Source: Rhodospirillaceae bacterium
Lineage (GTDB): Bacteria > Pseudomonadota > Alphaproteobacteria > Bin65
Length of the DNA: 44,257 bases
Direction: 5' to 3'
Assembly (NCBI GenBank): GCA_026709535.1
Contig: JAPOST010000005.1
Location: 1-44,257, forward strand
Each line of letters begins with the position of its first letter. The stretch's first letter is position 1. Shown in pieces: positions 37,081 through 44,257 of the stretch. Position numbers and translations under genes: made by a program. The notes beneath the pieces were generated by a model, which saw nothing but the letters and a program-made list of their open reading frames with translations, was not told the DNA's origin and made no database searches.

Positions 37081-38253
37081 ATGGCGTCGGCGCCTTTCAC
37101 GATCCACATCCCTCAAGAGAAGCTTGATGACGTCTGGGAACGAGTCCGGACCTTTCCCTGGCCTGACGCCAAGGTGGACAGCGGCTGGAAGCTGGGACCG
37201 GATCCGGACTGGCTGCGTGATTTCTGCCGCTACTGGATCGAGGAATATGACTGGCGTGCCGTGGAGCGGCGCCTCAACGCCCTTTGTCACTACAAGGCGG
37301 ATGCAGCCGGCTTGATGCTGCACTTCGTCCACATGCGTTCGCCGCGAGTCGATGCCCGGCCCCTGTTGCTGCTCCACGGCTGGCCAGGATCCTTTATCGA
37401 ATTCCTTGAAGTGTTCGGACCCTTGAGCGATCCCGCCGCACACGGCGCGCCGAATGCGCCAGCCTTTCACGTGGTGGCGCCATCGCTTCCCGGCTATGCC
37501 TTTTCAGGCAAGCCGTCCGGTCCTATCGGGCCACGCACCATGGGCCGTCATATCGCGGCGCTGATGAGCGATGTTCTGGGTTATCGTGACTACATTGCCC
37601 AGGGCGGCGATTGGGGCAGCGTGATTTGTGGTTGGATCGGGCATGACAACCCGGATATCTGTCGTGCTGTCCACCTCAACATGTTCGGCGTTCGACCTTC
37701 GCAAGAACGCGAAGGCGGCGGCATTGAGCCCATTCCGCCAAAGACAGAAGAGGAGCAGGCATGGCGCCGGAAAGGCGAGCGATGGCAGACTAAGGAAGGC
37801 GGCTATTTTCATATCCAAGCAACCAAGCCTGAGACCCTGTCCTACGCCATGCAGGATAGTCCCGTAGGCATCGCGGCATGGATTGGGGAGAAGTTCCGCA
37901 CCTGGATCGACGGTCAGCAGGAGAGCCTCGACAGAGTGATCGGGCGTGAGAGGCTGCTGACCAACCTTCTAATGTATATTTTCAATGACGCTTTCGGCAC
38001 CGCGTCTTGGACGTATCATGGCTATTTGCGTGACGGCGATTCGGCATTCCCGCTGGGCGGACGCGTCAACCAACCGGTGGGCATAGCGAATTTTCCACGC
38101 GAGATCATTCCCTTCCCTCCTCGTGCGTATGTCGAGAAGGCCTACAACGTTGTACAGTGGACCAACATGGAACGAGGAGGGCATTTCCCGGCCATGGAGG
38201 TCCCCAATCTGCTATTGCGGGAGATCCGAGATTTTTCTGGCCGTCTAACATGA
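37081..38253 (+). CDS. Epoxide hydrolase (EHN-type alpha/beta hydrolase)
   Basis: The 390-residue product resembles microsomal-type epoxide hydrolases, which hydrate epoxides to vicinal diols. An N-terminal EHN domain (about 5-105, with FTIHIPQEKLDDVWERVR) precedes the hydrolase fold. The oxyanion-hole motif HGWPGS begins at His99, the nucleophile is Asp177 in GGDWGSVICGW, and the catalytic histidine is His368 in RGGHFPAMEVPN. All are intact. The start at 37081 is the first ATG after the divergent TSUP gene. It shares direction with the ABC importer genes 150 bases on, but the importer has its own strong ribosome-binding site and perhaps its own promoter. Confidence 0.92.
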   Translation: MASAPFTIHIPQEKLDDVWERVRTFPWPDAKVDSGWKLGPDPDWLRDFCRYWIEEYDWRAVERRLNALCHYKADAAGLMLHFVHMRSPRVDARPLLLLHGWPGSFIEFLEVFGPLSDPAAHGAPNAPAFHVVAPSLPGYAFSGKPSGPIGPRTMGRHIAALMSDVLGYRDYIAQGGDWGSVICGWIGHDNPDICRAVHLNMFGVRPSQEREGGGIEPIPPKTEEEQAWRRKGERWQTKEGGYFHIQATKPETLSYAMQDSPVGIAAWIGEKFRTWIDGQQESLDRVIGRERLLTNLLMYIFNDAFGTASWTYHGYLRDGDSAFPLGGRVNQPVGIANFPREIIPFPPRAYVEKAYNVVQWTNMERGGHFPAMEVPNLLLREIRDFSGRLT

Positions 38254-38402
38254 GCGACGGCGTCAAAAACGATTCTCTCGTGACCCGCGTTGGAATATTG
38301 ACTATGAGGCTTTTCAGCCAGCAGAAATATTGCTGCTTTTGTAGTGGCTTGAACAACTGGCGAAATGAAGATCTCGAACTGGAGAACCCGGGAGGGGTTG
38401 TA

Positions 38403-39980
38403 ATGAAACGTTTGGTAACTGCTGCAGCCATTGTCGCTGCACTAACAGTCTCGGCTACGCCGGCGACTGCGAAGAACGTCCTAAAGTGGGCGAGTCAGGG
38501 CGATGCGCTGACGGCCGACCCGCATTCGCAGAACGAAGGCCCAACCAACACAGCCAACCTGCAGATTTACGAGGGACTGGTCTTCCGCGATGCCAACATG
38601 AAGCTGATCCCTGCACTAGCAACCAGCTGGCGCACGCTGAAAGGCAAACCGACTGTTTGGGAATTTAAGTTGCGTAAGGGTGTGAAATTCCATGACGGGG
38701 CGCCCTTCACGGCAGACGATGTCTTGTTCAGTTTCAATCGCGCCCAGATGAAAACGTCCGACTTCAAGGGCTATCTCGCCAGCGTGACCGAGGTGAAGAA
38801 GATTGACAGCCATACCATTCACTTGATCACCAAGGGTCCGAACCCGATTTTGCCCAATCAGATGCCGCAGGTGGGCATCATGTCAGCGGCTTGGGCCAAG
38901 AAGCACAAGGTTGAGGTGCCGCAGGACTTCAAGGCCGGCGAAGAAAACTATGCTGCGCGTCATGCCAACGGGACCGGCCCGTTCATGTTGAAGTTGCGCG
39001 AGCCGGGCGTCCGCACCATTCTGGTTCGCAACAAAAACTGGTGGGGCTGGAAACAGGCTGGCGGCAATGTTGACGAGGTGCATTACACGCCGATCAAGAA
39101 CGCGGCCACACGCGTCGCCGCGCTGCTGTCGGGTCAGGTGGACTTCCTGCTTGATCCTCCGTTCCAGGATCTTGGGCGCATCAGGCGCAGCGCCAAACTG
39201 AAGGTCCTGGACACCCCACAGATTCGGACCATCTTCTTGGGCCTGGACACTGGCGCGAAGGAACTGCGCACGTCCGACGTCAAGGGCAAGAATCCCTTCG
39301 CTGACCGCCGTGTCCGCGAAGCCATGTACCGCGCCATCGATATCGCCGCCATCCAGAAGGTTGTGATGCGCGGTTTGTCCGTGCCGGCCGGCATCATCAC
39401 TTCGCCGGGCGTCAACGGCTATAACGACAACTTGAACAAGCGTCTGGCCCACGATCCGAAGAAGGCCAAGGAACTGCTGAAAGCCGCCGGTTATCCGTCC
39501 GGCTTCTCCGTGCGTTTGGACTGCCCGAACAATCGCTACAACAATGATGAGAAAATCTGCATTGCTGTTGTTGGCATGCTGGGGAAAATCGGTATCAAGG
39601 TGAACCTGGATGCTCTCCCGAAGTCCAAGCACTTCCCCAAGATCCAGAAGCGCGTCACCGATTTCTACTTGCTAGGTTGGGGCGTGCCGACGCTGGATAG
39701 TCACTACGTCTTCACATATCTGTATCGTTCCAAGGGCTCGTGGAACGCCACCGGCTTCAACAACCCCCGTGTGGACGAACTAACCGCCGCCATGCCGGTG
39801 ACCGTGGACCTGAAGAAACGCGACGCCTTGATCGCCGAGGCGTGGAAAATCGTGAAGGACGCTATCGTTTACATCCCATTGCATCATCAGGTGATCGCTT
39901 GGGGAATGTCTAGGAAGTTGACCCTGCCGATCCGGGCAGACGATTCTGCGCACTTCCGTTGGGCAAAGATCAGCAAGTGA
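38403..39980 (+). CDS. ABC transporter substrate-binding protein (oligopeptide/dipeptide type, SBP_bac_5)
   Basis: The 525-residue product has a signal peptide (MKRLVTAAAIVAALTVSATP ending ATA, cleavage after residue 23) with no lipobox. The mature protein starts KNVLKWASQGDALTADPHSQ, the typical start of family-5 solute-binding proteins. The family motifs YEGLVFRDANMKLIPALATS and LRKGVKFHDGAPFTADDV follow. GGGAGG upstream of the ATG at 38403 is the strongest ribosome-binding site of the operon. In-frame extension to 38157 overlaps the hydrolase gene and is rejected. It is separated from the permease genes by a strong hairpin. Substrates of this family include peptides, nickel, opines and sugars, so the ligand is not assigned. 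Confidence 0.94.
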   Translation: MKRLVTAAAIVAALTVSATPATAKNVLKWASQGDALTADPHSQNEGPTNTANLQIYEGLVFRDANMKLIPALATSWRTLKGKPTVWEFKLRKGVKFHDGAPFTADDVLFSFNRAQMKTSDFKGYLASVTEVKKIDSHTIHLITKGPNPILPNQMPQVGIMSAAWAKKHKVEVPQDFKAGEENYAARHANGTGPFMLKLREPGVRTILVRNKNWWGWKQAGGNVDEVHYTPIKNAATRVAALLSGQVDFLLDPPFQDLGRIRRSAKLKVLDTPQIRTIFLGLDTGAKELRTSDVKGKNPFADRRVREAMYRAIDIAAIQKVVMRGLSVPAGIITSPGVNGYNDNLNKRLAHDPKKAKELLKAAGYPSGFSVRLDCPNNRYNNDEKICIAVVGMLGKIGIKVNLDALPKSKHFPKIQKRVTDFYLLGWGVPTLDSHYVFTYLYRSKGSWNATGFNNPRVDELTAAMPVTVDLKKRDALIAEAWKIVKDAIVYIPLHHQVIAWGMSRKLTLPIRADDSAHFRWAKISK

Positions 39981-40002
39981 CGAGGGCCTGACATTCGAAA
40001 TA

Positions 40003-40052
40003 GCCGGCTGCCGGTTTGCCAATCCTGCAAACCGGCAGCCGGCACTCTTTTT
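40003..40052 (+). terminator. Strong intra-operon hairpin with T-tract
   Basis: A perfect 17-bp stem (GCCGGCTGCCGGTTTGC at 40003-40019 with its complement at 40027-40043) encloses a seven-base loop. It is followed by ACTCTTTTT. This fits a factor-independent terminator or attenuator directly after the binding-protein gene. Read-through would let the permease and ATPase genes be made at lower level. The stem may also protect the upstream mRNA end. Confidence 0.85.
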
Positions 40053-40100
40053 CGGCAACAGCCTCAATCGCAAACACTGCAGCCGAAAACCCGGGCGGAC

Positions 40101-41090
40101 ATGTTCACTTATCTTGTCAATCGGTTGATCCAGTCCATCGGCGTACTGCTGGTGGTGGCGCTGCTGTCGTTCGTGATTTTCAATTATGTCGGCGACCCGA
40201 TCAACAACATGGTCGGTCAGGAAGCCACGGTGGAAGATCGCGAAGAACTGCGCGAACGTCTGGGACTCAACGATTCTGTGTTCGTGCAGTTCATCCGCTT
40301 CATCGGCAACGCGATGCAAGGCGAGTTTGGCATTTCCTATCAGTTTCAGCGCAGCGTCTCGGACCTGATCCTGGAGCGGATGCCGGCGACGCTGGAATTG
40401 GTCTTTATATCAGCCCTCTTTGCACTGGTGGCAGGGATCGGCATGGGGGTCTACACCGGCCTTCGACGAGACAGCTGGCTCAGCCGCTTTATTCTCACAG
40501 CTTCTCTGGTCGGCGTGTCACTTCCAACATTCGTTATAGGTATCTTGTTGATCTACATCTTCTCTGTCACGCTAGATTGGCTCCCCTCTTTCGGGCGTGG
40601 AGAGACTACCAAGGTCGGCAGCTGGGACAGCGGGCTGCTGACCTTGTCTGGCTGGACGGCAATCATCCTGCCGTCCATCACACTGGGTCTGTTTCAACTG
40701 ACGATCATCCTGCGTCTGGTACGCGCCGAAATGCTGGAAGTTCTGCGCACGGACTTCATCAAATTCGCCCGCGCCCGAGGCCTGTCAAGACGGGCCGTCA
40801 ACTTCGGCCACGCGCTCAAGAACACGATGGTACCCGTGATCACCATCGCCGGACTGCAGATCGGCACTTTGGTGGCGTTCTCGATTATTACCGAGACGGT
40901 CTTCCAGTGGCCTGGCATGGGACTGCTGTTCATCCAGGGCGTAGAATTTGCCGATGTGCCCATCATGGGCGCCTACCTGCTTTTGGCCGCGCTGGTCTTC
41001 GTCATCATCAATCTGATCGTCGACTTGATGTACGCTGCCGTAGACCCGCGCCTGCGCGTATCAGCCCAGCGCGGAAAAAGCACGGCATGA
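40101..41090 (+). CDS. ABC transporter permease, DppB/OppB-like
   Basis: The 329-residue product is the first inner-membrane subunit of the importer. It begins MFTYLVNRLIQSIGVLLVVA, the typical DppB start helix. About six membrane helices follow. The cytoplasmic EAA-type coupling loop includes DFIKFARARGLSRRAVNFGH. It is followed by the second permease with a 4-base ATGA overlap, so the two are translationally coupled. It lies 48 bases after the hairpin. Confidence 0.94.
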   Translation: MFTYLVNRLIQSIGVLLVVALLSFVIFNYVGDPINNMVGQEATVEDREELRERLGLNDSVFVQFIRFIGNAMQGEFGISYQFQRSVSDLILERMPATLELVFISALFALVAGIGMGVYTGLRRDSWLSRFILTASLVGVSLPTFVIGILLIYIFSVTLDWLPSFGRGETTKVGSWDSGLLTLSGWTAIILPSITLGLFQLTIILRLVRAEMLEVLRTDFIKFARARGLSRRAVNFGHALKNTMVPVITIAGLQIGTLVAFSIITETVFQWPGMGLLFIQGVEFADVPIMGAYLLLAALVFVIINLIVDLMYAAVDPRLRVSAQRGKSTA

Positions 41091-42046
41091 GCGCGCGCCT
41101 GGAGTCTGTGTCCCGCGGCCGTTTTCTCGGTGTGCTGTATCGCGGCGCCGACAGCGATCTGGCTTACAGTTTCCGCCGCAACCCCGTCGTCGTCGCAGCG
41201 ACGGTGATCACGTTGTTGTTTTTCCTGGGCGCAACCTTTGCCGGGTGGATCGCGCCGCATACTCCGTTCGATCCATCAACGCTGAGCTTGAGCGACGCCG
41301 AAAAACCCCCGGCGTGGGTGGATGGCGGCGAATGGGCTTATGTCCTTGGCACCGACAATCAGGGTCGGGATATCTTTTCCACCTTGCTGTACGGGAGTCG
41401 GATATCCCTCATCGTGGGCTTCAGCGCGGTAATTTTCTCCATTGTGCTGGGCGTCAGCCTTGGCGTCACAGCGGGCTATTTCGGCGGCTGGTACGAAGCC
41501 ATTGTGATGCGGGCTGCTGACGTGCAACTCACCCTGCCTTCCATTCTCGTCGCCCTGATGGTGGATGGCGTGGCGCGCGCCATTTTCGCCGGTACCGATA
41601 TCAAGACGAATGCGGAGTTCGCGATTTACGTGCTGATCTTTGCGATCGGCATTTCCGAGTGGCCGCAATACGCTCGCGTCGTGCGATCAACCACACTGGT
41701 CGAAAAGTCGAAGGACTATGTTGCGGCCGCTCGCATCATCGGAATCCCGGCTTGGCGGATCATGCTGCGCCATGTCCTGCCGAACACCCTGGGGCCCGTA
41801 TTGGTGCTCGGGACCATCGGCTTGGCACTCGCCATCATTACCGAAGCGACGTTGTCCTTCCTAGGCGTAGGCATTCCGCCGACGCAGCCGTCGCTGGGGA
41901 CCATGATCCGCGTCGGGCAGGAATTCCTGTTCTCCGGCCAGTGGTGGATCACGCTATTCCCAGCGGTCACCCTAGTCCTGCTCGTCCTGTCCGTCAACCT
42001 GCTGGGCGACTGGCTGCGCGATGCATTGAATCCCAAGCTGCGCTGA
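41087..42046 (+). CDS. ABC transporter permease, DppC/OppC-like
   Basis: The 319-residue product is the second membrane subunit. It has the DppC-type N-terminal region with SFRRNPVVVAATVITLLFFL as the first helix. The family segments YVLGTDNQGRDIFSTLLYGS and DYVAAARIIGIPAWRIMLRH (the EAA loop) follow. The start ATG at 41087 overlaps the stop of the first permease. The longer frame beginning at 40016 runs antiphase through the upstream permease and is rejected. Its stop overlaps the ATG of the next gene (TGATG). Confidence 0.94.
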   Translation: MSARLESVSRGRFLGVLYRGADSDLAYSFRRNPVVVAATVITLLFFLGATFAGWIAPHTPFDPSTLSLSDAEKPPAWVDGGEWAYVLGTDNQGRDIFSTLLYGSRISLIVGFSAVIFSIVLGVSLGVTAGYFGGWYEAIVMRAADVQLTLPSILVALMVDGVARAIFAGTDIKTNAEFAIYVLIFAIGISEWPQYARVVRSTTLVEKSKDYVAAARIIGIPAWRIMLRHVLPNTLGPVLVLGTIGLALAIITEATLSFLGVGIPPTQPSLGTMIRVGQEFLFSGQWWITLFPAVTLVLLVLSVNLLGDWLRDALNPKLR

Positions 42047-43062
42047 TGACAGACACCAGAGACAAGCCACTTCTTGATGTCCGAGGTATGAAGGTTGGCC
42101 TGCCGACCCGACGCGGGCATCTGCCAATCCTTAACGGTGTCGACCTCCACGTCAAAGCTGGCGAAGTCCTGGGCGTCGTCGGTGAATCCGGCGCGGGTAA
42201 ATCCATTACCGGGCTAGCCGTGATCGGCCTTCTGGAGCCACCGGCGCGTATTGATGGCGGCGATGTCTGGTTTGACGGAAGGCGGATAGACTCTCTTTCA
42301 GGAGATGACCTCCGCAAAATTCGCGGTGCCGAGATCGGCGTCATTTTCCAGGACCCGCTGACCAGCCTGAACCCGCTCTACACGATCGGTTACCAACTGG
42401 TCGAAACCATTCGCACACATCTGGACATGAGCGCCGAGGATGGAGAAAAGCGCGCCGTCGAACTGCTTGATGAGGTGGGCATACCGGCTGCGGCTTCTCG
42501 GCTGAGAGCCTACCCTCATGAATTCAGTGGCGGCATGCGTCAGCGTGTTGTAATCGCCCTTGCTCTGTGCGCAAACCCCCGCCTGATCATCGCCGACGAG
42601 CCAACCACCGCACTGGATGTTTCCATCCAGGCCCAGATCATCGCGTTGCTCAAGCGTCTCTGCCGGGAACACGGTACGGCCGTGATGCTGATCACCCACG
42701 ACATGGGAGTGATTGCCGAAACAGCCGACCGCGTTTCTGTCATGTACGCCGGACGAGTGATCGAGGAAGGGCCCGTAGCCGAAGTGGTGCGGAACGCGTC
42801 CCATCCGTATTCGCGCGGTCTGATGGGCTCAATCCCGGTCATCGGTGAGCGGATCAAGCGCCTGCCACAGATCAGGGGCGCAATGCCCCGTGTCGGCGCA
42901 GTTCCGAAGGGCTGCGCCTTTGCGCCCCGATGCCCTCTTGTTCGCGACCTGTGCCGGTCTGAGCGGCCTGCTGTCATGCCCGGCAGAGCGACTAGCGCGG
43001 CCTGCTGGCAATATTCTCCGCGCTGGGAAGAAGCCAATCCTGCGGAAGATGTCGATGCCTGA
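42046..43062 (+). CDS. ABC transporter ATPase, DppD/OppD-like
   Basis: The 338-residue product is the first nucleotide-binding subunit. Walker A is GESGAGKS (46-53), the signature is FSGGMRQRVVIAL, and Walker B is LIIADEPTTALD with the switch histidine in MLITHDMG. The C-terminal oligopeptide/dipeptide domain carries GCAFAPRCPLVRDLC, a Cys-rich extension found in this subfamily and linked to an Fe-S cluster in some homologues. The start overlaps the permease stop by one base (TGATG). Confidence 0.95.
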   Translation: MTDTRDKPLLDVRGMKVGLPTRRGHLPILNGVDLHVKAGEVLGVVGESGAGKSITGLAVIGLLEPPARIDGGDVWFDGRRIDSLSGDDLRKIRGAEIGVIFQDPLTSLNPLYTIGYQLVETIRTHLDMSAEDGEKRAVELLDEVGIPAAASRLRAYPHEFSGGMRQRVVIALALCANPRLIIADEPTTALDVSIQAQIIALLKRLCREHGTAVMLITHDMGVIAETADRVSVMYAGRVIEEGPVAEVVRNASHPYSRGLMGSIPVIGERIKRLPQIRGAMPRVGAVPKGCAFAPRCPLVRDLCRSERPAVMPGRATSAACWQYSPRWEEANPAEDVDA

Positions 43063-44053
43063 CACACCGCTGCTCAAAGTTGACGACCTGGCCGTTCATT
43101 TCCGTCTGCCTGTGCCGCTGGCAGAACGAGCCATGGGAAAGAAGCCCACGACGCTAAAGGCTGTTGACGGCGTGTCTTTCGAGATTGGCAAGGGCTTGAC
43201 CCTATCGGTAGTGGGGGAATCCGGGTGCGGGAAATCCACCGTTGCTCGCCTGATCGCCGGCTTGTTTCGACCAACGCGAGGTGACATTACCATCGACGGC
43301 GCCAACGTCACCGCGTCGAAAAACCGGACCCGAGCGATCCGGCGTCGGCTGACGATGATCTTTCAGGACCCGCAGGCGTCGTTGAACCCGCGCTGGCGGG
43401 TTCACGACATCATTGCCGAGCCGGTCAAGGCGTTCGGCATCGCCAGAGACAAGGGCGACATCAAACGAGAGGTCGACAAGCTTCTGGAACAGGTGGGGTT
43501 GAGTAGCGCCGATGGCGAGAAGTATCCGCACGAATTTTCCGGCGGTCAGCGGCAACGCATATCAATTGCCCGGGCGCTGGCGAGCAAGCCGGATCTGATC
43601 CTGTGCGACGAGCCGACATCAGCACTGGACGTGTCGGTGCAAGCGCAAATTCTGAACCTGATGCGCGACCTGCAAGACGATCTGGGCCTGACCTATCTGT
43701 TCATTAGCCACGATCTGGCTGTAGTCCACCATATGTCGGACCGGGTCGCCGTCATGTATCTCGGCCGTTTTGTCGAAGTTACCGAGGCCCCTACCCTGTT
43801 CTCTACCCCGCGCCATCCCTATACGCAGCTGCTGCTGGAGACGATTCCCGACCTCACCATGGCCAATCGGGACCGCGAACCGGTTGCTGGCGAGGTCCCG
43901 AGCCCGATCAATCCGCCCTCAGGGTGCGCCTTTCATCCACGCTGCCCGCATGTCAATGACCGGTGCCGAACCGAGCGGCCGAAATTGCTGTCCATCAACA
44001 AAACGGCAGTTGCCTGTCATGCCGTGGAGGAAAGCCGGATCCCGTCAGTCTGA
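43055..44053 (+). CDS. ABC transporter ATPase, DppF/OppF-like
   Basis: The 332-residue product is the second nucleotide-binding subunit. Walker A is GESGCGKST, the signature FSGGQRQRISIARAL, Walker B LILCDEPTSALD and the switch region ISHDLAVVHHMSD. The C-terminus has GCAFHPRCPHVNDRC, matching the partner ATPase. I chose the ATG at 43055 because GGAAG lies six bases upstream; the ATG at 43049 adds two residues. It overlaps the previous gene by eight bases. It is the last gene of the operon, and no clear terminator follows within the window. Confidence 0.95.
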   Translation: MPDTPLLKVDDLAVHFRLPVPLAERAMGKKPTTLKAVDGVSFEIGKGLTLSVVGESGCGKSTVARLIAGLFRPTRGDITIDGANVTASKNRTRAIRRRLTMIFQDPQASLNPRWRVHDIIAEPVKAFGIARDKGDIKREVDKLLEQVGLSSADGEKYPHEFSGGQRQRISIARALASKPDLILCDEPTSALDVSVQAQILNLMRDLQDDLGLTYLFISHDLAVVHHMSDRVAVMYLGRFVEVTEAPTLFSTPRHPYTQLLLETIPDLTMANRDREPVAGEVPSPINPPSGCAFHPRCPHVNDRCRTERPKLLSINKTAVACHAVEESRIPSV

Positions 44054-44257
44054 TCAGTTCGAAAAACCGGCTATCCGGCGTTCACCGCTTCAGTGGTTTT
44101 GGGACCATATTGGGAATCATTTGGAATAACACCGGTCAGGCCAAGGAGGGTAACGTCAAGAGTCATGTGTCAGGGAGACTGGGCACTGATTCCCGTGACT
44201 TGTTCTAGTCGATCAAGACGGCGCAGAGGATGCGGTCCATGGAGGTACGGTCCTAGA
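44054..44257. other. Window end, no gene recognised
   Basis: The last 200 bases hold no ORF with a family resemblance and no convincing terminator. AAGGAGGGTAAC near 44142-44153 resembles a ribosome-binding site, but no ATG follows at proper distance. Confidence 0.4.

Noticed and set aside
40016-41086. N-terminal extension of the DppC-like permease
   Set aside because: This part overlaps the first permease out of frame and begins inside the hairpin. The ATGA overlap at 41087 is the natural start.
1-44257. tRNA, rRNA or CRISPR features
   Set aside because: No T-loop or acceptor-stem pattern, rRNA-like conserved block or regularly spaced repeat series was seen on either strand by eye. A tRNAscan or CRISPR search could still find a weak case.

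Overview
The window is a moderately GC-rich piece of an alphaproteobacterial chromosome. Three things point to this. It has the gene order lysC, ptsP, a RodZ-like HTH gene, ispG, hisS, prfA, prmC, DUF4167, with ubiG divergent from lysC. It has a second block, histone-deacetylase-like gene, xseB, ispA, dxs. It also has a DUF4167 protein, a family I know only from Alphaproteobacteria. A Rhodospirillales-like lineage is plausible, but the sequence alone does not fix genus or order. I see no tRNA, rRNA, CRISPR array, phage module, replication origin or intact insertion sequence.

Layout. 1-4 kb: the tail of a TRAP-transporter binding protein, a zinc-free quinone oxidoreductase, a convergent 3-oxoadipyl-CoA thiolase (pcaF) and a small two-helix membrane protein. 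4-12 kb: lepA (minus), a 0.95-kb gene-free gap, ubiE, an 0.8-kb spacer with an IS3-type orfA relic, ubiB, and an EF-G paralogue whose G3 motif has lost the catalytic histidine. 12-16.5 kb: the minus-strand HDAC-like, xseB, ispA, dxs run. 16.6-21.2 kb: a two-gene RND efflux system. 21.3-33.7 kb: ubiG, then the housekeeping block lysC to DUF4167, broken between ptsP and the RodZ-like gene by 1.3 kb holding an IS110-type transposase scrap, a low-GC3 orphan ORF and a tandemly duplicated ribosome-binding site plus start codon. 33.7-38.3 kb: a MOSC protein, an FAD_binding_2 oxidoreductase, a TSUP transporter and an epoxide hydrolase. 38.4-44.1 kb: a complete five-gene oligopeptide/dipeptide-type ABC importer with a strong hairpin after the binding-protein gene.

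How the genes work together. Isoprenoid and ubiquinone synthesis is well represented: dxs and ispG (MEP pathway), ispA (prenyl diphosphate), and ubiE, ubiB and ubiG. A translation set is also present: lepA, the EF-G-like gene, hisS, prfA, and prmC, whose product methylates the RF1 made by the adjacent prfA. The accessory stretches suggest import and breakdown of organic compounds: TRAP and peptide-type ABC uptake, PcaF, epoxide hydrolase and a flavin dehydrogenase.

I found no clearly new multi-gene system. The best leads are the EF-G-like GTPase, the duplicated translation-start element with its 57-codon ORF, the decayed spacers inside normally tight gene blocks, the atypical RND proton-relay residues, the small conserved-looking membrane protein, and the intra-operon hairpin of the ABC importer.
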